Under the pieces are notes generated by a model that searched no databases, had not been told where the DNA came from, and saw nothing but the letters and a program-made list of their open reading frames with translations. A DNA stretch of 40,536 nucleotides from the NCBI RefSeq assembly GCF_001589285.1, contig NZ_JEMA01000400.1:1-40536 (forward strand), in the 5' to 3' direction. Positions 1 to 7,361 of the stretch are shown in pieces. The position numbers and the translations under genes are program-made. Within the stretch, counting starts at the first letter, position 1. Each line of letters opens with the position of its first letter. The DNA is from Sorangium cellulosum (lineage in GTDB: Bacteria; Myxococcota_A; Polyangia; Polyangiales; Polyangiaceae).

Positions 1-912
1 CTCGCCGCGGCCACGCCGCTCTCCACGTTCGCGTTGTCCCCTGACGACGACGCCTGCGCGTCTGCGTCCGCGGTGCTGCCATTTCCAGCGATCCCGACGG
101 CCATTGCGGAGCGACCCCCGGCGAGGCCTGCCCCCATTCTCGGCGCGCTGTGGTCGACCGAGAGCGCGCTGATCACGCTGAGCGCGCCGCCCGCCTCGAG
201 CGCGCCGCCTCCGCCGAGCGCAGCGCCCGCCTCGAGCGCACCGCCCTCGCCGCTCCCATCGAGCGCGCCGCCCGCGCTGCTCGCACCGCCCCCGCCGAGC
301 GCTGCGCCCGCTTCGAGCGCGCCGCCCGCGTTGTTCGCGCTGAGCACGCCGCCTGCGTCGAGCGCGCCGCCCGCGCCCTCCTCGTCACCCCTCAGCGCCC
401 CGCAGGCGAAGGCGCCTGCCGCCCCTCCGGAGGACACGGCGGACGTCGGCGTGGAGCGCTACGCGACCATCGCCGCGCAGCTCTCCGAGCGGCGCGCGTC
501 CCGGGCCGACGTGCTGGGCGCGCATGGCCTCTCCGAGGCGCGCTTCGCCGAGGTCGAGCGGCGCTGGACCGCCGCGATGGACGACGAGGACAGGCGCGGC
601 GGGCACGCGCTCCGCGACGCCTACGATGCCGCCTACGTCAAGGAATGGGAGTCGCACCGCCGGCCCTTCGAGCTCGCCGACTATGCGCGGCTCACCGTCG
701 CGGCCGAGCGCGGCCACCTCGCCGCCGCGCTCGATTCACTCGGCATCCGCCGCACCCTGTGGGTGCGGCTGAAGCGGGTCTGGGCAAGGCGCCTCGCCGA
801 GAACCGGAGCCTCGCCAGCGGGCTTCAGCGCGAGCTCGCGCGGCAACGCGAGCTGCGGAGCACAGACGCGCACCGCGAGGCCCCGAACCGCATGCGCGCC
901 CCCGGGTCCTGA
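1..912 (+). CDS. Pro/Ala-rich protein with two C-terminal helical modules (5'-partial)
   Basis: The frame is open from the first base of the window, so the true start lies upstream; the first in-frame start codon inside the window is a TTG at 34. The first part is low-complexity Pro/Ala/Ser (roughly bases 180-390, built from GC-rich near-repeats), probably a flexible linker. From about base 450 the protein becomes ordered and helical, with two similar modules: VERYATIAAQLSERRASR followed by LSEARFAEVERRW, then LADYARLTVAAERGHLAA followed by a second F/W..V.R.W motif. The shared pattern is Tyr-Ala, a charged helix, a Leu-Gly turn and an Arg-x-Trp end. I have seen this kind of module in myxobacterial proteins of unknown function; a link to secretion-system loci is only a guess. 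The Pro/Ala region also gives long open frames in other phases, which I treat as shadows. Function unknown. Confidence 0.7.
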   Translation, partial: LAAATPLSTFALSPDDDACASASAVLPFPAIPTAIAERPPARPAPILGALWSTESALITLSAPPASSAPPPPSAAPASSAPPSPLPSSAPPALLAPPPPSAAPASSAPPALFALSTPPASSAPPAPSSSPLSAPQAKAPAAPPEDTADVGVERYATIAAQLSERRASRADVLGAHGLSEARFAEVERRWTAAMDDEDRRGGHALRDAYDAAYVKEWESHRRPFELADYARLTVAAERGHLAAALDSLGIRRTLWVRLKRVWARRLAENRSLASGLQRELARQRELRSTDAHREAPNRMRAPGS

Positions 913-944
913 GAACGACGCTCGTGCCGAGGTGCCGAGGTCAC

Positions 945-1236
945 GGAACACGCGGTGATTCAGGCAGCTGAAATCGTAGCCCCACACACTGCCGTCCTCC
1001 GTCATGCACGCGAGCGTATCGCGGGTGTCGAGGTCATCCTGGCTCAGGAGGATCGCAGGGCCGCCGGGAGTCTGCTGAGCAGGCCACTCCGCGGCGCTTC
1101 CTCCGGCGAGGGCTCGCTCGAGGTGGCGTGGATGCGATGGGCAGGGGCCACCGTGAGCACGCAGTATGGCGCAGCGCGCGGCGTCGGCCTCGCGCAGCAG
1201 GCGCGCGAGCGCGGCCCCGCCGGCGGTGCGGTGACA
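945..1236 (-). pseudogene. Decayed minus-strand gene fragment, family not recognised
   Basis: On the minus strand, an open stretch begins after a stop at 1237-1239 and has no ATG, GTG or TTG until 1005. It nevertheless reads like real protein with strong G/C third-position bias: a helical segment GGAALARLLREADAARC, then PAILLSQDDLDTRDTLACM, then TEDGSVWGYDFSCLNHRVF. After about base 945 the frame runs on into the opposite strand of the upstream gene and loses protein character. The absence of a start and the abrupt upstream stop suggest a 5'-truncated or frameshifted remnant rather than a working gene. It fills most of the gap between the Pro/Ala-rich gene and the toxin-antitoxin pair. I do not recognise the family. 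Confidence 0.45.
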
Positions 1237-1309
1237 TCACCGCCTCGCCTCCGGCATCTCCTCCCCCCGGCTCGTCCACTGGTGCTAGGCTCGGTCGGGA
1301 AAGGACGGC

Positions 1310-1546
1310 ATGCACGACATGGATCGGATCACGAGCGACCCCGAAGTGATGCTGGGCAAGCCTGTCATCCGCGGTACGCGCATCACCGTGGAGCATGTCC
1401 TGGAGGAGCTGGCAGGCGGCATGACCTTCGACGACCTCCTCGCAGCCCACCCCCAGATAACACGCGAAGACCTCTCGGCGGCCGTCGCGTTTGCCGTCGA
1501 TGCCGTGCGCCTGGAACGGCTCCGGACGCTCCGGGCAGCCTCTTGA
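1310..1546 (+). CDS. DUF433 antitoxin-like protein (VapB45 type)
   Basis: A 78-residue protein of the DUF433 family, small winged-helix-like proteins that act as antitoxin and repressor for PIN-like DUF5615 toxins. Visible hallmarks are the N-terminal MDRITSDPEVMLGKPVI, the RGTRITVEHVLEELAGG helix-turn-helix-like core, and the AHPQITREDLSAAVAFA C-terminal helix. Length is normal for the family. The ATG at 1310 is chosen because GGAAAGGA lies about 5 bases upstream; an ATG at 1319 (MDRIT) is an alternative. Its stop overlaps the TTG start of the next gene (TTGA), which implies translational coupling. The DNA-binding role is family knowledge. Its toxin partner here is frameshifted, so the pair may now be an orphan antitoxin. 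Confidence 0.85.
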   Translation: MHDMDRITSDPEVMLGKPVIRGTRITVEHVLEELAGGMTFDDLLAAHPQITREDLSAAVAFAVDAVRLERLRTLRAAS

Positions 1547-1910
1547 TCCTGGCCGACGAGAACATCGCCGCGCCCATTCTGGAGCGCCTGCGCGCGGATG
1601 GCTCACCGTCCTGCAGGTCGCGGAGATCGCCCCGACGATCGCCGACAGCGAGGTCCTCCGACTGGCTGCGGAGCACAACGCCATCGTGCTGACCGACGAC
1701 AAGGATTTCGGCGAGCTCGTCGTGCGGGAAGGATGCGCTCACCGGGGAGTCGTCCTCTTGCGGCTCGCGAGCGTTCCTTATCCGAAGCGAGCCGAGATGG
1801 TATCAGCGCTCTTCCGCGAATGCGGCGCGGAGCTCGAGGGGGCCTTCACGGCTCTATCCGGCGATGGCCGCGTTCGCATCCGGAGCCTGTCGCCCAAGCA
1901 GGGGACCTAG
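1543..1910 (+). pseudogene. DUF5615 PIN-like toxin (VapC45 type), frameshifted
   Basis: The partner of the DUF433 gene. DUF5615 proteins are PIN-fold, presumed metal-dependent ribonucleases. Starting at TTG 1543 the frame reads LILADENIAAPILERLRADG, the family N-terminus with the acidic DEN site. Near base 1600-1602 the match jumps to the next frame, where LTVLQVAEIAPTIADSEVL and LTDDKDFGELVVREG follow to the stop at 1908-1910. A single missing base in GATGGCTCACC, where GAT GGN CTC ACC is expected, explains the break. Both halves are otherwise well preserved, including the second acidic cluster and the HRGVVLLRL strand. So the lesion is recent, a sequencing error, or a recoding site. A GTG at 1491 would open the downstream frame but gives an N-terminus unlike the family. 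Confidence 0.75.
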
Positions 1911-2093
1911 ACAAGGCACGACATCGCGCGCTGCCCGGCTACCTCGGTCACCCGGCACAAGGAGCTTCCGCAGCCGCGCACCTCCCAACCGCCTCCGCGC
2001 GCGCCGCCGCTCCCTCTCTGGCACGACATCCGCATAGCCGGGATGCCGCTGATCGCCACAGCCGTGGCGGGGGGAACGGCGCGGAGGAGACCC

Positions 2094-3077
2094 ATGAGCC
2101 AGAGACCATCCGATCAACCCATCCAGGTGAAGCCGCTCGCAGGGCACATCGGCGCCGAGATCCACGGCGCCGACATCTCGAAGCCGCTGCCCGACGAGGC
2201 CGTGGCCGCCATCCGCGCGGCGCTGCTGAAGTGGAAGGTCGTCTTCTTCAGGGACCAGCCGCTCGGCCACGCCGAGCAGATCGCCTTCGCAGCGCGCTTC
2301 GGCGAGGTGACGTACGCCCACCCGCACGAGGACGAGCCGTTCGACGAGCACCCGGAGATCCTCGCCATCGACAGCCGCCGCTACGATCGGCGCTACGGCA
2401 GGCGGTTCAGCTACGAGAACCGCTGGCACACCGACGTCACCGCGGCCGTGAACCCGCCGGCGGCGTCGATCCTGCGGGCGCACATCCTGCCGCCCTACGG
2501 CGGCGACACCACATGGACCAACCTCGTGGCGGCCTACGAGGGGCTGTCCGCGCCGATCCGCGCCCTGATCGACGGGCTGCGCGCCGAGCACCGCTTCGGG
2601 CTGCGGTTCGCGCCGCAGGACCAGGACAGCCCGTACCTGCGCAAGGTGCGCGACAACCCGCTCATCTCGGTCCACCCCGTGGTGCGCGTCCACCCCGAGA
2701 CAGGCGAGCGCGCGCTGTTCGTCAGCCCCGGCTTCACCAGCCACATCGTGGGGCTGTCGCCCCGCGAGAGCGCCGCGATCCTCGATCTGCTCTTCGAGCA
2801 GATCAGCCGACCGACGTACACCGTACGGTTCCGGTGGGAGCCGGGCAGCGTCGCCTTCTGGGACAACCGGGCGACGGCGCACCTGGGGCCGCAGGACCTC
2901 GGGCACCTCGACGTGGAGCGCGTGCTCTACCGCGTGACGCTGACCGGGGACATCCCGGTGGGGATCGACGGGGTCCGCTCGGAGATCGTGGCCGGCGAGC
3001 CGTTCGGCAAGCGGCCGCCGAGCAAGCTGAAGGCCGCCCGCAAGGAAAGGGCGCCCGAGGCGGAGGTGCAGGCGTGA
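2094..3077 (+). CDS. TauD/TfdA family Fe(II)/2-oxoglutarate dioxygenase
   Basis: A 327-residue cytoplasmic dioxygenase of the TauD/TfdA/AtsK family, which hydroxylates a substrate such as taurine, an alkyl sulfate or a phenoxyacetate while converting 2-oxoglutarate to succinate and CO2. Evidence: the N-terminal VKPLAGHIGAEIHGADIS motif, the iron ligands His112 and Asp114 in ENRWHTDVT, the distal His263 in WDNRATAHLG, and the 2-oxoglutarate-binding Arg280 in VLYRVTLTGD. The ATG at 2094 is preferred over 2043 because GGAGGAGA sits at 2083-2090 and the family N-terminus follows. The stop overlaps the GTG start of the next gene (GTGA at 3074-3077), so the two are co-translated. The substrate cannot be read from sequence. 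The alkylsulfatase branch and the 2,4-D branch are both possible. Confidence 0.9.
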   Translation: MSQRPSDQPIQVKPLAGHIGAEIHGADISKPLPDEAVAAIRAALLKWKVVFFRDQPLGHAEQIAFAARFGEVTYAHPHEDEPFDEHPEILAIDSRRYDRRYGRRFSYENRWHTDVTAAVNPPAASILRAHILPPYGGDTTWTNLVAAYEGLSAPIRALIDGLRAEHRFGLRFAPQDQDSPYLRKVRDNPLISVHPVVRVHPETGERALFVSPGFTSHIVGLSPRESAAILDLLFEQISRPTYTVRFRWEPGSVAFWDNRATAHLGPQDLGHLDVERVLYRVTLTGDIPVGIDGVRSEIVAGEPFGKRPPSKLKAARKERAPEAEVQA

Positions 3078-3925
3078 CGGCCGCGAGCGCGGGCGTCGAG
3101 AGGACGTCGTTCCTCGGTCCCCGGGGGACGGTGGAGGCGGTGCAGGTCCGCCCCGTGACGGGCGGGCGTTCGCCGACGGCGGCGGTGCTGATCCTGCACG
3201 AGGGGCTGGGGCTCACCGCCCACACGATCGCGCTGGCCAGGCGCTTCGCGCAGGAGGGATACCTGGCGTTCGCGCCGAACCTGTACTCGCACGACGCGGC
3301 CCACCGGACGTTCACCGAGGCGGAGGTGGCGCGCGGCGTGGGGCTGCTGCGCGCTGTGGATCGCGACGAGGTGGTCGCGCGGCTGCCGGCGGAGGAGCAG
3401 GAGCGGCTGAAGAAGGTGTTCGCGTGGTTCAGCAGCCGCGATACGTCGACGTACCTGCCCGACGCGCGGGCCGCGGTGGCGCACCTGGCCGACCGGGCCG
3501 ACGTGCGCCCGGGGGGGATCGCCGCCGTCGGGTTCTCGCTGGGCGGGGGGCTCGTGGGGCAGCTCGCGGTGGGGGGCGTGGAGCTCGCGGCGGGCGCGGT
3601 GTTCTACGGGCAGGCGCCGCCGCTGGAGCAGGTGAAGAGCGTGCGCCTTCCGCTGCAGGTGCACTACGCGGAGGACGATCCGGCGATCACGCCCAGGGCG
3701 CCCGCGGTGGAGGAGGCGTTCCGGGCGGCGGGGCGGGAGCTGATCGGGTTCGTCTACCCGGGGACGCGGCACGGGTTCTTCAACGAGACGCGGGCGGTGT
3801 ACCACGCGGAGGCGGCGCAGCTCGCGTGGCGGCGCACGCGGGAGTTCTTCGCCGAGCGCACCGGGAGCGCGGCGCAGCCGCGGCCGCAGGCGGTCGCCGG
3901 AGAGGGCGCGCGCGCGGCGGGGTAG
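3074..3925 (+). CDS. Dienelactone hydrolase family protein, Ser nucleophile
   Basis: A 283-residue alpha/beta hydrolase of the dienelactone hydrolase (DLH) family. Residues placed by pattern: Glu43 in LILHEGLGL, a nucleophile in GFSLGGG (Ser155, where classical DLH has Cys), an acidic pair in HYAEDDPAI (Asp201/202), and His233 in GTRHGFFNE. The Ser replacement suggests general ester or lactone hydrolysis rather than strict dienelactone activity. The C-terminal tail of about 20 residues is Ala/Gly-rich and probably disordered. It starts at GTG inside the stop of the dioxygenase gene, so it belongs to that operon. A perfect small hairpin and a 19-bp repeat array follow the stop. Specificity is unknown; the pairing with a TfdA-like enzyme hints at ring-cleavage or ester by-product handling, an inference only. 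Confidence 0.88.
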   Translation: MTAASAGVERTSFLGPRGTVEAVQVRPVTGGRSPTAAVLILHEGLGLTAHTIALARRFAQEGYLAFAPNLYSHDAAHRTFTEAEVARGVGLLRAVDRDEVVARLPAEEQERLKKVFAWFSSRDTSTYLPDARAAVAHLADRADVRPGGIAAVGFSLGGGLVGQLAVGGVELAAGAVFYGQAPPLEQVKSVRLPLQVHYAEDDPAITPRAPAVEEAFRAAGRELIGFVYPGTRHGFFNETRAVYHAEAAQLAWRRTREFFAERTGSAAQPRPQAVAGEGARAAG

Positions 3926-3933
3926 GCGGCGGC

Positions 3934-4075
3934 TCAACCCGGGTCGGCCGCCTCAACCCGGGTCGGCCGCCTCCGGCGGCTCAACCCGGGTCGGCCGCCT
4001 CAACCCGGGTCGGCCGCCTCAACCTGGGTCGGCCGCCTCAACCCGGGTCGGCCGCCTCAACCCGGGTCGGCCGCC
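3934..4075 (+). repeat. Seven-copy 19-bp tandem repeat (minisatellite)
   Basis: Seven copies of the unit TCAACCCGGGTCGGCCGCC begin at 3934, 3953, 3981, 4000, 4019, 4038 and 4057. The period is 19 bp except for one 28-bp step caused by 9 extra bases between copies 2 and 3. Those extra bases create GCCGCC-TCC-GGCGGC, a perfect 6-bp stem at 3966-3980. Only copy 5 carries a substitution (CAACCTGGG). The unit is not a multiple of three and contains the palindrome CCCGGG. The array separates two DLH-family genes and ends about 47 bases before the second. There are no unique spacers, so it is not CRISPR. Confidence 0.95.
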
Positions 4076-4122
4076 TGGCCGGTCGCCTCGCCCGTGGCAC
4101 GAAGCCTGCCCGTCGGCCGGCC

Positions 4123-4917
4123 ATGACCGCCCCCATCGCCGAGAGCAACGCTCCGAAGCCCATCCACACCGACGACGCAGGCCTCATCGCCGGCGCCGTC
4201 ACCGTCCCCGCGCCGGCCGGCGACCTCCCCGGCTACCGCGCCCACCCCGCCTCCGGCGGCCCCTTTCCCCTGGTGCTGGTGATCCAGGAGATCTTCGGCG
4301 TCCACGAGCACATCCGCGACGTCGTCCGCCGCTTCGCCAAGCGCGGCTACTACGCCCTCGCCCCGGACCTGTTCGTCCGCCAGGGCGACCCGAGCCGCCT
4401 CGGCACCATCGACGAGTTCCGCGCCCTCGCGGGCCGCGTGCCCGACCAGCAGGTGCTCTCCGATATCGACGCGAGTGTGGCCTTCGCGGGCGCCTCCGGG
4501 AAGGCGGACGTCAGCAAGGCGGCCGTGATCGGCTTCTGCTGGGGCGGGCGCATCACGTGGCTGTACGCCGCGCACAACCCCTCGCTGAAGGCCGCGGTGG
4601 CCTGGTACGGCCGCCTCACCGGTGATCGCACCGAGACGCACCCGAAGCACCCGATCGACGTCGCCAGCGCCCTCCAGGTGCCCGTCCTTGGCCTCTACGC
4701 CGGCCAGGACCAGGGCATCCCCCTGCCGACCGTCACCGAGCTGCAGGGCGCCCTCCGGGCGGCCTCCGCGCCCGGCGCGGCGCGCTCGGCGATCCACGTC
4801 TACCCGGACGCCCCGCACGCCTTCTACGCCGACTACCGGCCGAGCTACCGCCCCGAGGCCGCCGCCGACGCCTGGCAGCGCCAGCTCGGCTGGTTCGCTC
4901 AGCACGGCGTCGCCTGA
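4123..4917 (+). CDS. Dienelactone hydrolase family protein, Cys nucleophile
   Basis: A 264-residue protein with the full classical DLH pattern: Glu56 in VIQEIFGVH, Cys139 in GFCWGG, Asp196 in LYAGQDQGI and His232 in DAPHAFYAD. Carboxymethylenebutenolidase-type enzymes with this Glu-Cys-Asp-His set open dienelactones from chlorocatechol degradation, though many bacterial paralogues have unknown substrates. The ATG at 4123 is the first start after the 19-bp array and begins the normal family N-terminus. The long upstream extension of this frame is a shadow of the previous gene and the repeats. No export signal is evident, so it is probably cytoplasmic. No clear Shine-Dalgarno precedes the ATG, and the array probably lies in its 5' leader. 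Confidence 0.9.
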   Translation: MTAPIAESNAPKPIHTDDAGLIAGAVTVPAPAGDLPGYRAHPASGGPFPLVLVIQEIFGVHEHIRDVVRRFAKRGYYALAPDLFVRQGDPSRLGTIDEFRALAGRVPDQQVLSDIDASVAFAGASGKADVSKAAVIGFCWGGRITWLYAAHNPSLKAAVAWYGRLTGDRTETHPKHPIDVASALQVPVLGLYAGQDQGIPLPTVTELQGALRAASAPGAARSAIHVYPDAPHAFYADYRPSYRPEAAADAWQRQLGWFAQHGVA

Positions 4918-5062
4918 CCGCACCCCGCCCGCGCTCCCGCCCCGGCGGCCGCTGCTGCCCATGCAGCAAGCTGCGCTTCCGCTGCTACTCCGCGCGCACC
5001 CGCCGCGCGCTCCTCCGGACGCCCCTCGCCCCCCGGCTCCCCCGATCGACTACCCTCGCGCC

Positions 5063-5923
5063 ATGCGCGCGAAGCTCAGGGACACCGAGATCTACTTCGA
5101 CATCGACGGCATGGGCCTCGTCCCCGACGGCCCCGAGATGCGCGAGAAGCCGGTGATGTTCGTCGTGCACGGCGGGCCGGGCGCCGACCACTCCTCCCAC
5201 AAGGCCGGGATGACGCCGCTCGCCGATCGGGCGCAGCTCGTCTATTTCGATCACCGCGGACAGGGCCGCTCGGCGCGCGGGCCGAAGGACACCTATACCC
5301 TCGAGAACAACGTCGAGGACATGGAGGCGCTGCGCCTGCACCTCGGCCTCGATCGCATCGTGGTCATGGGCACCTCCTATGGAGGCATGGTGGCCATGGC
5401 CTATGCGCTCAGGTACCAGCAGCACATCTCTCATCTCATCCTGGTGGCCACGGCGGCCAGCCACCGCCTCATCGACCGGGCGAAGCAGATCGTCGCCGAG
5501 CGCGGCACGGAGCGGCAGAGGGCCGCGTGCGAGCGCCTCTGGGCCGGCGCGCTCGAGAGCGACGCGCAGTTCGCCGAGCTCCTCGAGATCCTGGGGCCGC
5601 TCTACTCGACCACCTTCGATCCGCAAAAGGCGGCCGAGTCGAGCGCGCGCACCCTCTACAACGTCGATGCGTGGAACGTCGCCCTGGAGCGGTTCATGCG
5701 CACGTTCGACTTCACGCCGCGCCTCCCCGAGATCGAGGTGCCCACCCTCGTCATCGCCGGACGGCACGACTGGATCTGCCCGCCCGATCTCTCGGAGGAG
5801 ATCGCGCGCCTCATCCCCGGCGCCGATCTCCGCATCTTCGAGCGCAGCAGCCACGCGGTGCGCGCCGACGAGCCGCGGGCGCTCCTCGACGCCATCGCCG
5901 GCTTCCTGGTCTACAAGCGGTAG
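5063..5923 (+). CDS. Alpha/beta hydrolase, proline iminopeptidase-like (S33)
   Basis: A 286-residue alpha/beta hydrolase close to proline iminopeptidases, which cleave N-terminal proline from short peptides. The HGGPG oxyanion-hole signature is at residues 36-40, FDHRGQGRS at 62-70, and the nucleophile elbow GTSYGG puts the catalytic Ser at 105. Asp236 in IAGRHDWICP and His264 in RSSHAVRADEP complete the triad. The ATG at 5063 fits the family start; frame extension further upstream is low-complexity. Length is slightly below the usual 310-320 residues. The gene is convergent with the DUF2059 gene, with only 38 bases between stops. True substrate could be another amide or ester, since HGGPG hydrolases are broad. 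It lies about 145 bases after the DLH gene and may be transcribed with it. Confidence 0.87.
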   Translation: MRAKLRDTEIYFDIDGMGLVPDGPEMREKPVMFVVHGGPGADHSSHKAGMTPLADRAQLVYFDHRGQGRSARGPKDTYTLENNVEDMEALRLHLGLDRIVVMGTSYGGMVAMAYALRYQQHISHLILVATAASHRLIDRAKQIVAERGTERQRAACERLWAGALESDAQFAELLEILGPLYSTTFDPQKAAESSARTLYNVDAWNVALERFMRTFDFTPRLPEIEVPTLVIAGRHDWICPPDLSEEIARLIPGADLRIFERSSHAVRADEPRALLDAIAGFLVYKR

Positions 5924-5961
5924 CGCGGACAGCCCTCCTCGCGCGGCGTGCCAGGCGCGCG

Positions 5962-6438
5962 CTACTGGATCCCGGCCTTCCGCATCGCCGCGGGCATCCG
6001 CTGGACGATGACCGCGCCGACCTTCTTCCCCACCTCCCCGCTGATCTCGGGGAGCAGCTTCGCGGCCTTCTTTCCGACCGGCGTGCCGTAGAACTTGATG
6101 AGCTCCTTCAGCTCATCGGCGGTGAACTTCCCCGCGTAGATCTCGACGTTCCACTGGACGAGCTCGTCGTACGGCAGCACCTCGGCGACGACCGCCTTCA
6201 GCTTCCCGGCGTCGCTCGCGGAGATCTTCGCGCCCGCCTGCTGCATCGAGGCGCCCATGTTGGACATGAGCTGATCGAGGAGCGCGTTGTAGACCTCCTT
6301 CGGCATGACGAGGTGCGTGAGCTCCCGCGCGAGCTTCTTCTCTGCCTCTCCGGCGTGGGCGCTGCCGAGCGACACGAGCGAGAGGGCGGCCATGACGGCG
6401 AGCGAGACGATCCAGGAACGAAGCGCATGCTTTCTCAT
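5962..6438 (-). CDS. DUF2059 secreted/periplasmic protein
   Basis: A 158-residue exported protein. Residues 1-29 form a clear signal peptide (Arg/Lys-rich start, hydrophobic core, AHA cleavage site before GEAEK). The mature part is helical, and its C-terminal half matches DUF2059: YDELVQWNVEIYAGKFTADE, then LKELIKFYGTPVGKKAAKLL and PEISGEVGKKVG. The family occurs in many proteobacteria and has no established biochemical function. The ATG at 6438 has AGGAGGAGC just upstream on the minus strand, so the start is well supported. It lies downstream of the MOSC gene on the same strand with about 50 bases between, so the two may share a transcript. It converges on the proline-iminopeptidase-like gene. 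Confidence 0.88.
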   Translation of the reverse strand: MRKHALRSWIVSLAVMAALSLVSLGSAHAGEAEKKLARELTHLVMPKEVYNALLDQLMSNMGASMQQAGAKISASDAGKLKAVVAEVLPYDELVQWNVEIYAGKFTADELKELIKFYGTPVGKKAAKLLPEISGEVGKKVGAVIVQRMPAAMRKAGIQ

Positions 6439-6489
6439 GCTCCTCCTGTATCACGGACGCGCCGCGTCGCCGGCGCCGTCAGCGCCTGA

Positions 6490-7308
6490 TCACGCCAGCG
6501 TCACCTCGTCCCCTACGCGCAGCGCGCCGGATTTCGTCTCGTGGATGTAGTTCTGACCGAAGTTGAGGTCGCCGCGCTTCTGCGGGTCGCGCCGGTACGT
6601 GGCGAGCGTGCGGAGCGGCTCCGGGCCGCGCTCCGCGGTGAGCTGATCGGTCGTCGTGACCACGCAGCGGGCGCACGGGCCGCCGGCGCGGAGCACGACG
6701 TCTCCGATGCGGACGCGGCCCCACCGGTCCTCGTCGAAGGCGGCGCACCCGCGCACGACGAGGTTGGGCCGGAAGCGATCCATCGGCACCGGCGCGGCGC
6801 CGCCCTCCTCCAGGTGCCCGTTCAGATCGGCGAGGGAGGCCTCGGAGATGACGAGCAGCGGGAACTCGTCGGCGAACGTCACGACGTCCTCCGGGCGCGC
6901 CACCGAGGGCCGGAGGACGGGCCGGCGGAACGCCTCGCCGATGCGGACGAGCCGCGCCGGGTGCTCCAGGGCTTCGCTGAGCCACGCGGCGGCCTCCTCG
7001 CCGCAGTCCTCGGCCTGGAGGCCGGTGCTGCTCCAGACCTCGACGGTGAGCAGCCGCGCGCCCTGCGCCGCGCGCGGCACGGAGAGCGGCGCGCGGCCGG
7101 CGGTGCGGAGCGTGAGCGAGCCCGGGGAGAGCTGCGTCTCGATGAGCGCCATGCGCGGCAGCGGACGCTGCGTGAGCGGCTTGCCGTCGGGGTCGATGAT
7201 CATGAACCGTCGGTCGCCGGCGAGGCCGAGCTCGTCGAGGGACGCCGCGTCGAGCGCGACGCCCCGGCAGCCCTTGACGGGATAGATGTGGATGGCGGAG
7301 ATGCGCAT
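6490..7308 (-). CDS. MOSC domain protein (YcbX/mARC-like)
   Basis: A 272-residue protein with the N-terminal MOSC beta-barrel domain (ISAIHIYPVKGCRGVALD, then LAGDRRFMIIDPDGKPLTQR) followed by the MOSC domain proper. The C-terminal half keeps the mARC/YcbX pattern: RFRPNLVVRGCAAFDEDRWG, then the Cys motif GPCARCVVTTTDQLT. MOSC proteins carry a sulfurated molybdenum cofactor and in the YcbX/mARC branch reduce N-hydroxylated compounds. The length ends after the MOSC domain, so the C-terminal 2Fe-2S ferredoxin domain of E. coli YcbX is absent, and electrons must come from a separate partner not seen nearby. The ATG at 7308 gives the standard family start. Downstream is the DUF2059 gene, upstream an unrecognised gene, all on the minus strand. 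Confidence 0.9.
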   Translation of the reverse strand: MRISAIHIYPVKGCRGVALDAASLDELGLAGDRRFMIIDPDGKPLTQRPLPRMALIETQLSPGSLTLRTAGRAPLSVPRAAQGARLLTVEVWSSTGLQAEDCGEEAAAWLSEALEHPARLVRIGEAFRRPVLRPSVARPEDVVTFADEFPLLVISEASLADLNGHLEEGGAAPVPMDRFRPNLVVRGCAAFDEDRWGRVRIGDVVLRAGGPCARCVVTTTDQLTAERGPEPLRTLATYRRDPQKRGDLNFGQNYIHETKSGALRVGDEVTLA

Positions 7309-7361
7309 TGCGCGCGGTTATACCACGCTCCGCTCCCCGCCCGCCGCGCCCCCTCACGCCC

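Noticed and set aside
1491-1910. Alternative start GTG 1491 for the toxin's second half
   Set aside because: It lies inside the antitoxin gene and gives an N-terminus unlike the DUF5615 family; a frameshift explains the data better.
1598-3073. Long plus-strand frame through the toxin and dioxygenase region, joined to the DLH gene
   Set aside because: Only its last part (from GTG 3074) is a real gene. The first part is an out-of-frame translation of the TauD gene rich in Arg/Pro/Ala.
3934-4075. Possible CRISPR array
   Set aside because: Repeats of 19 bp are directly adjacent, with no unique spacers and no cas genes.
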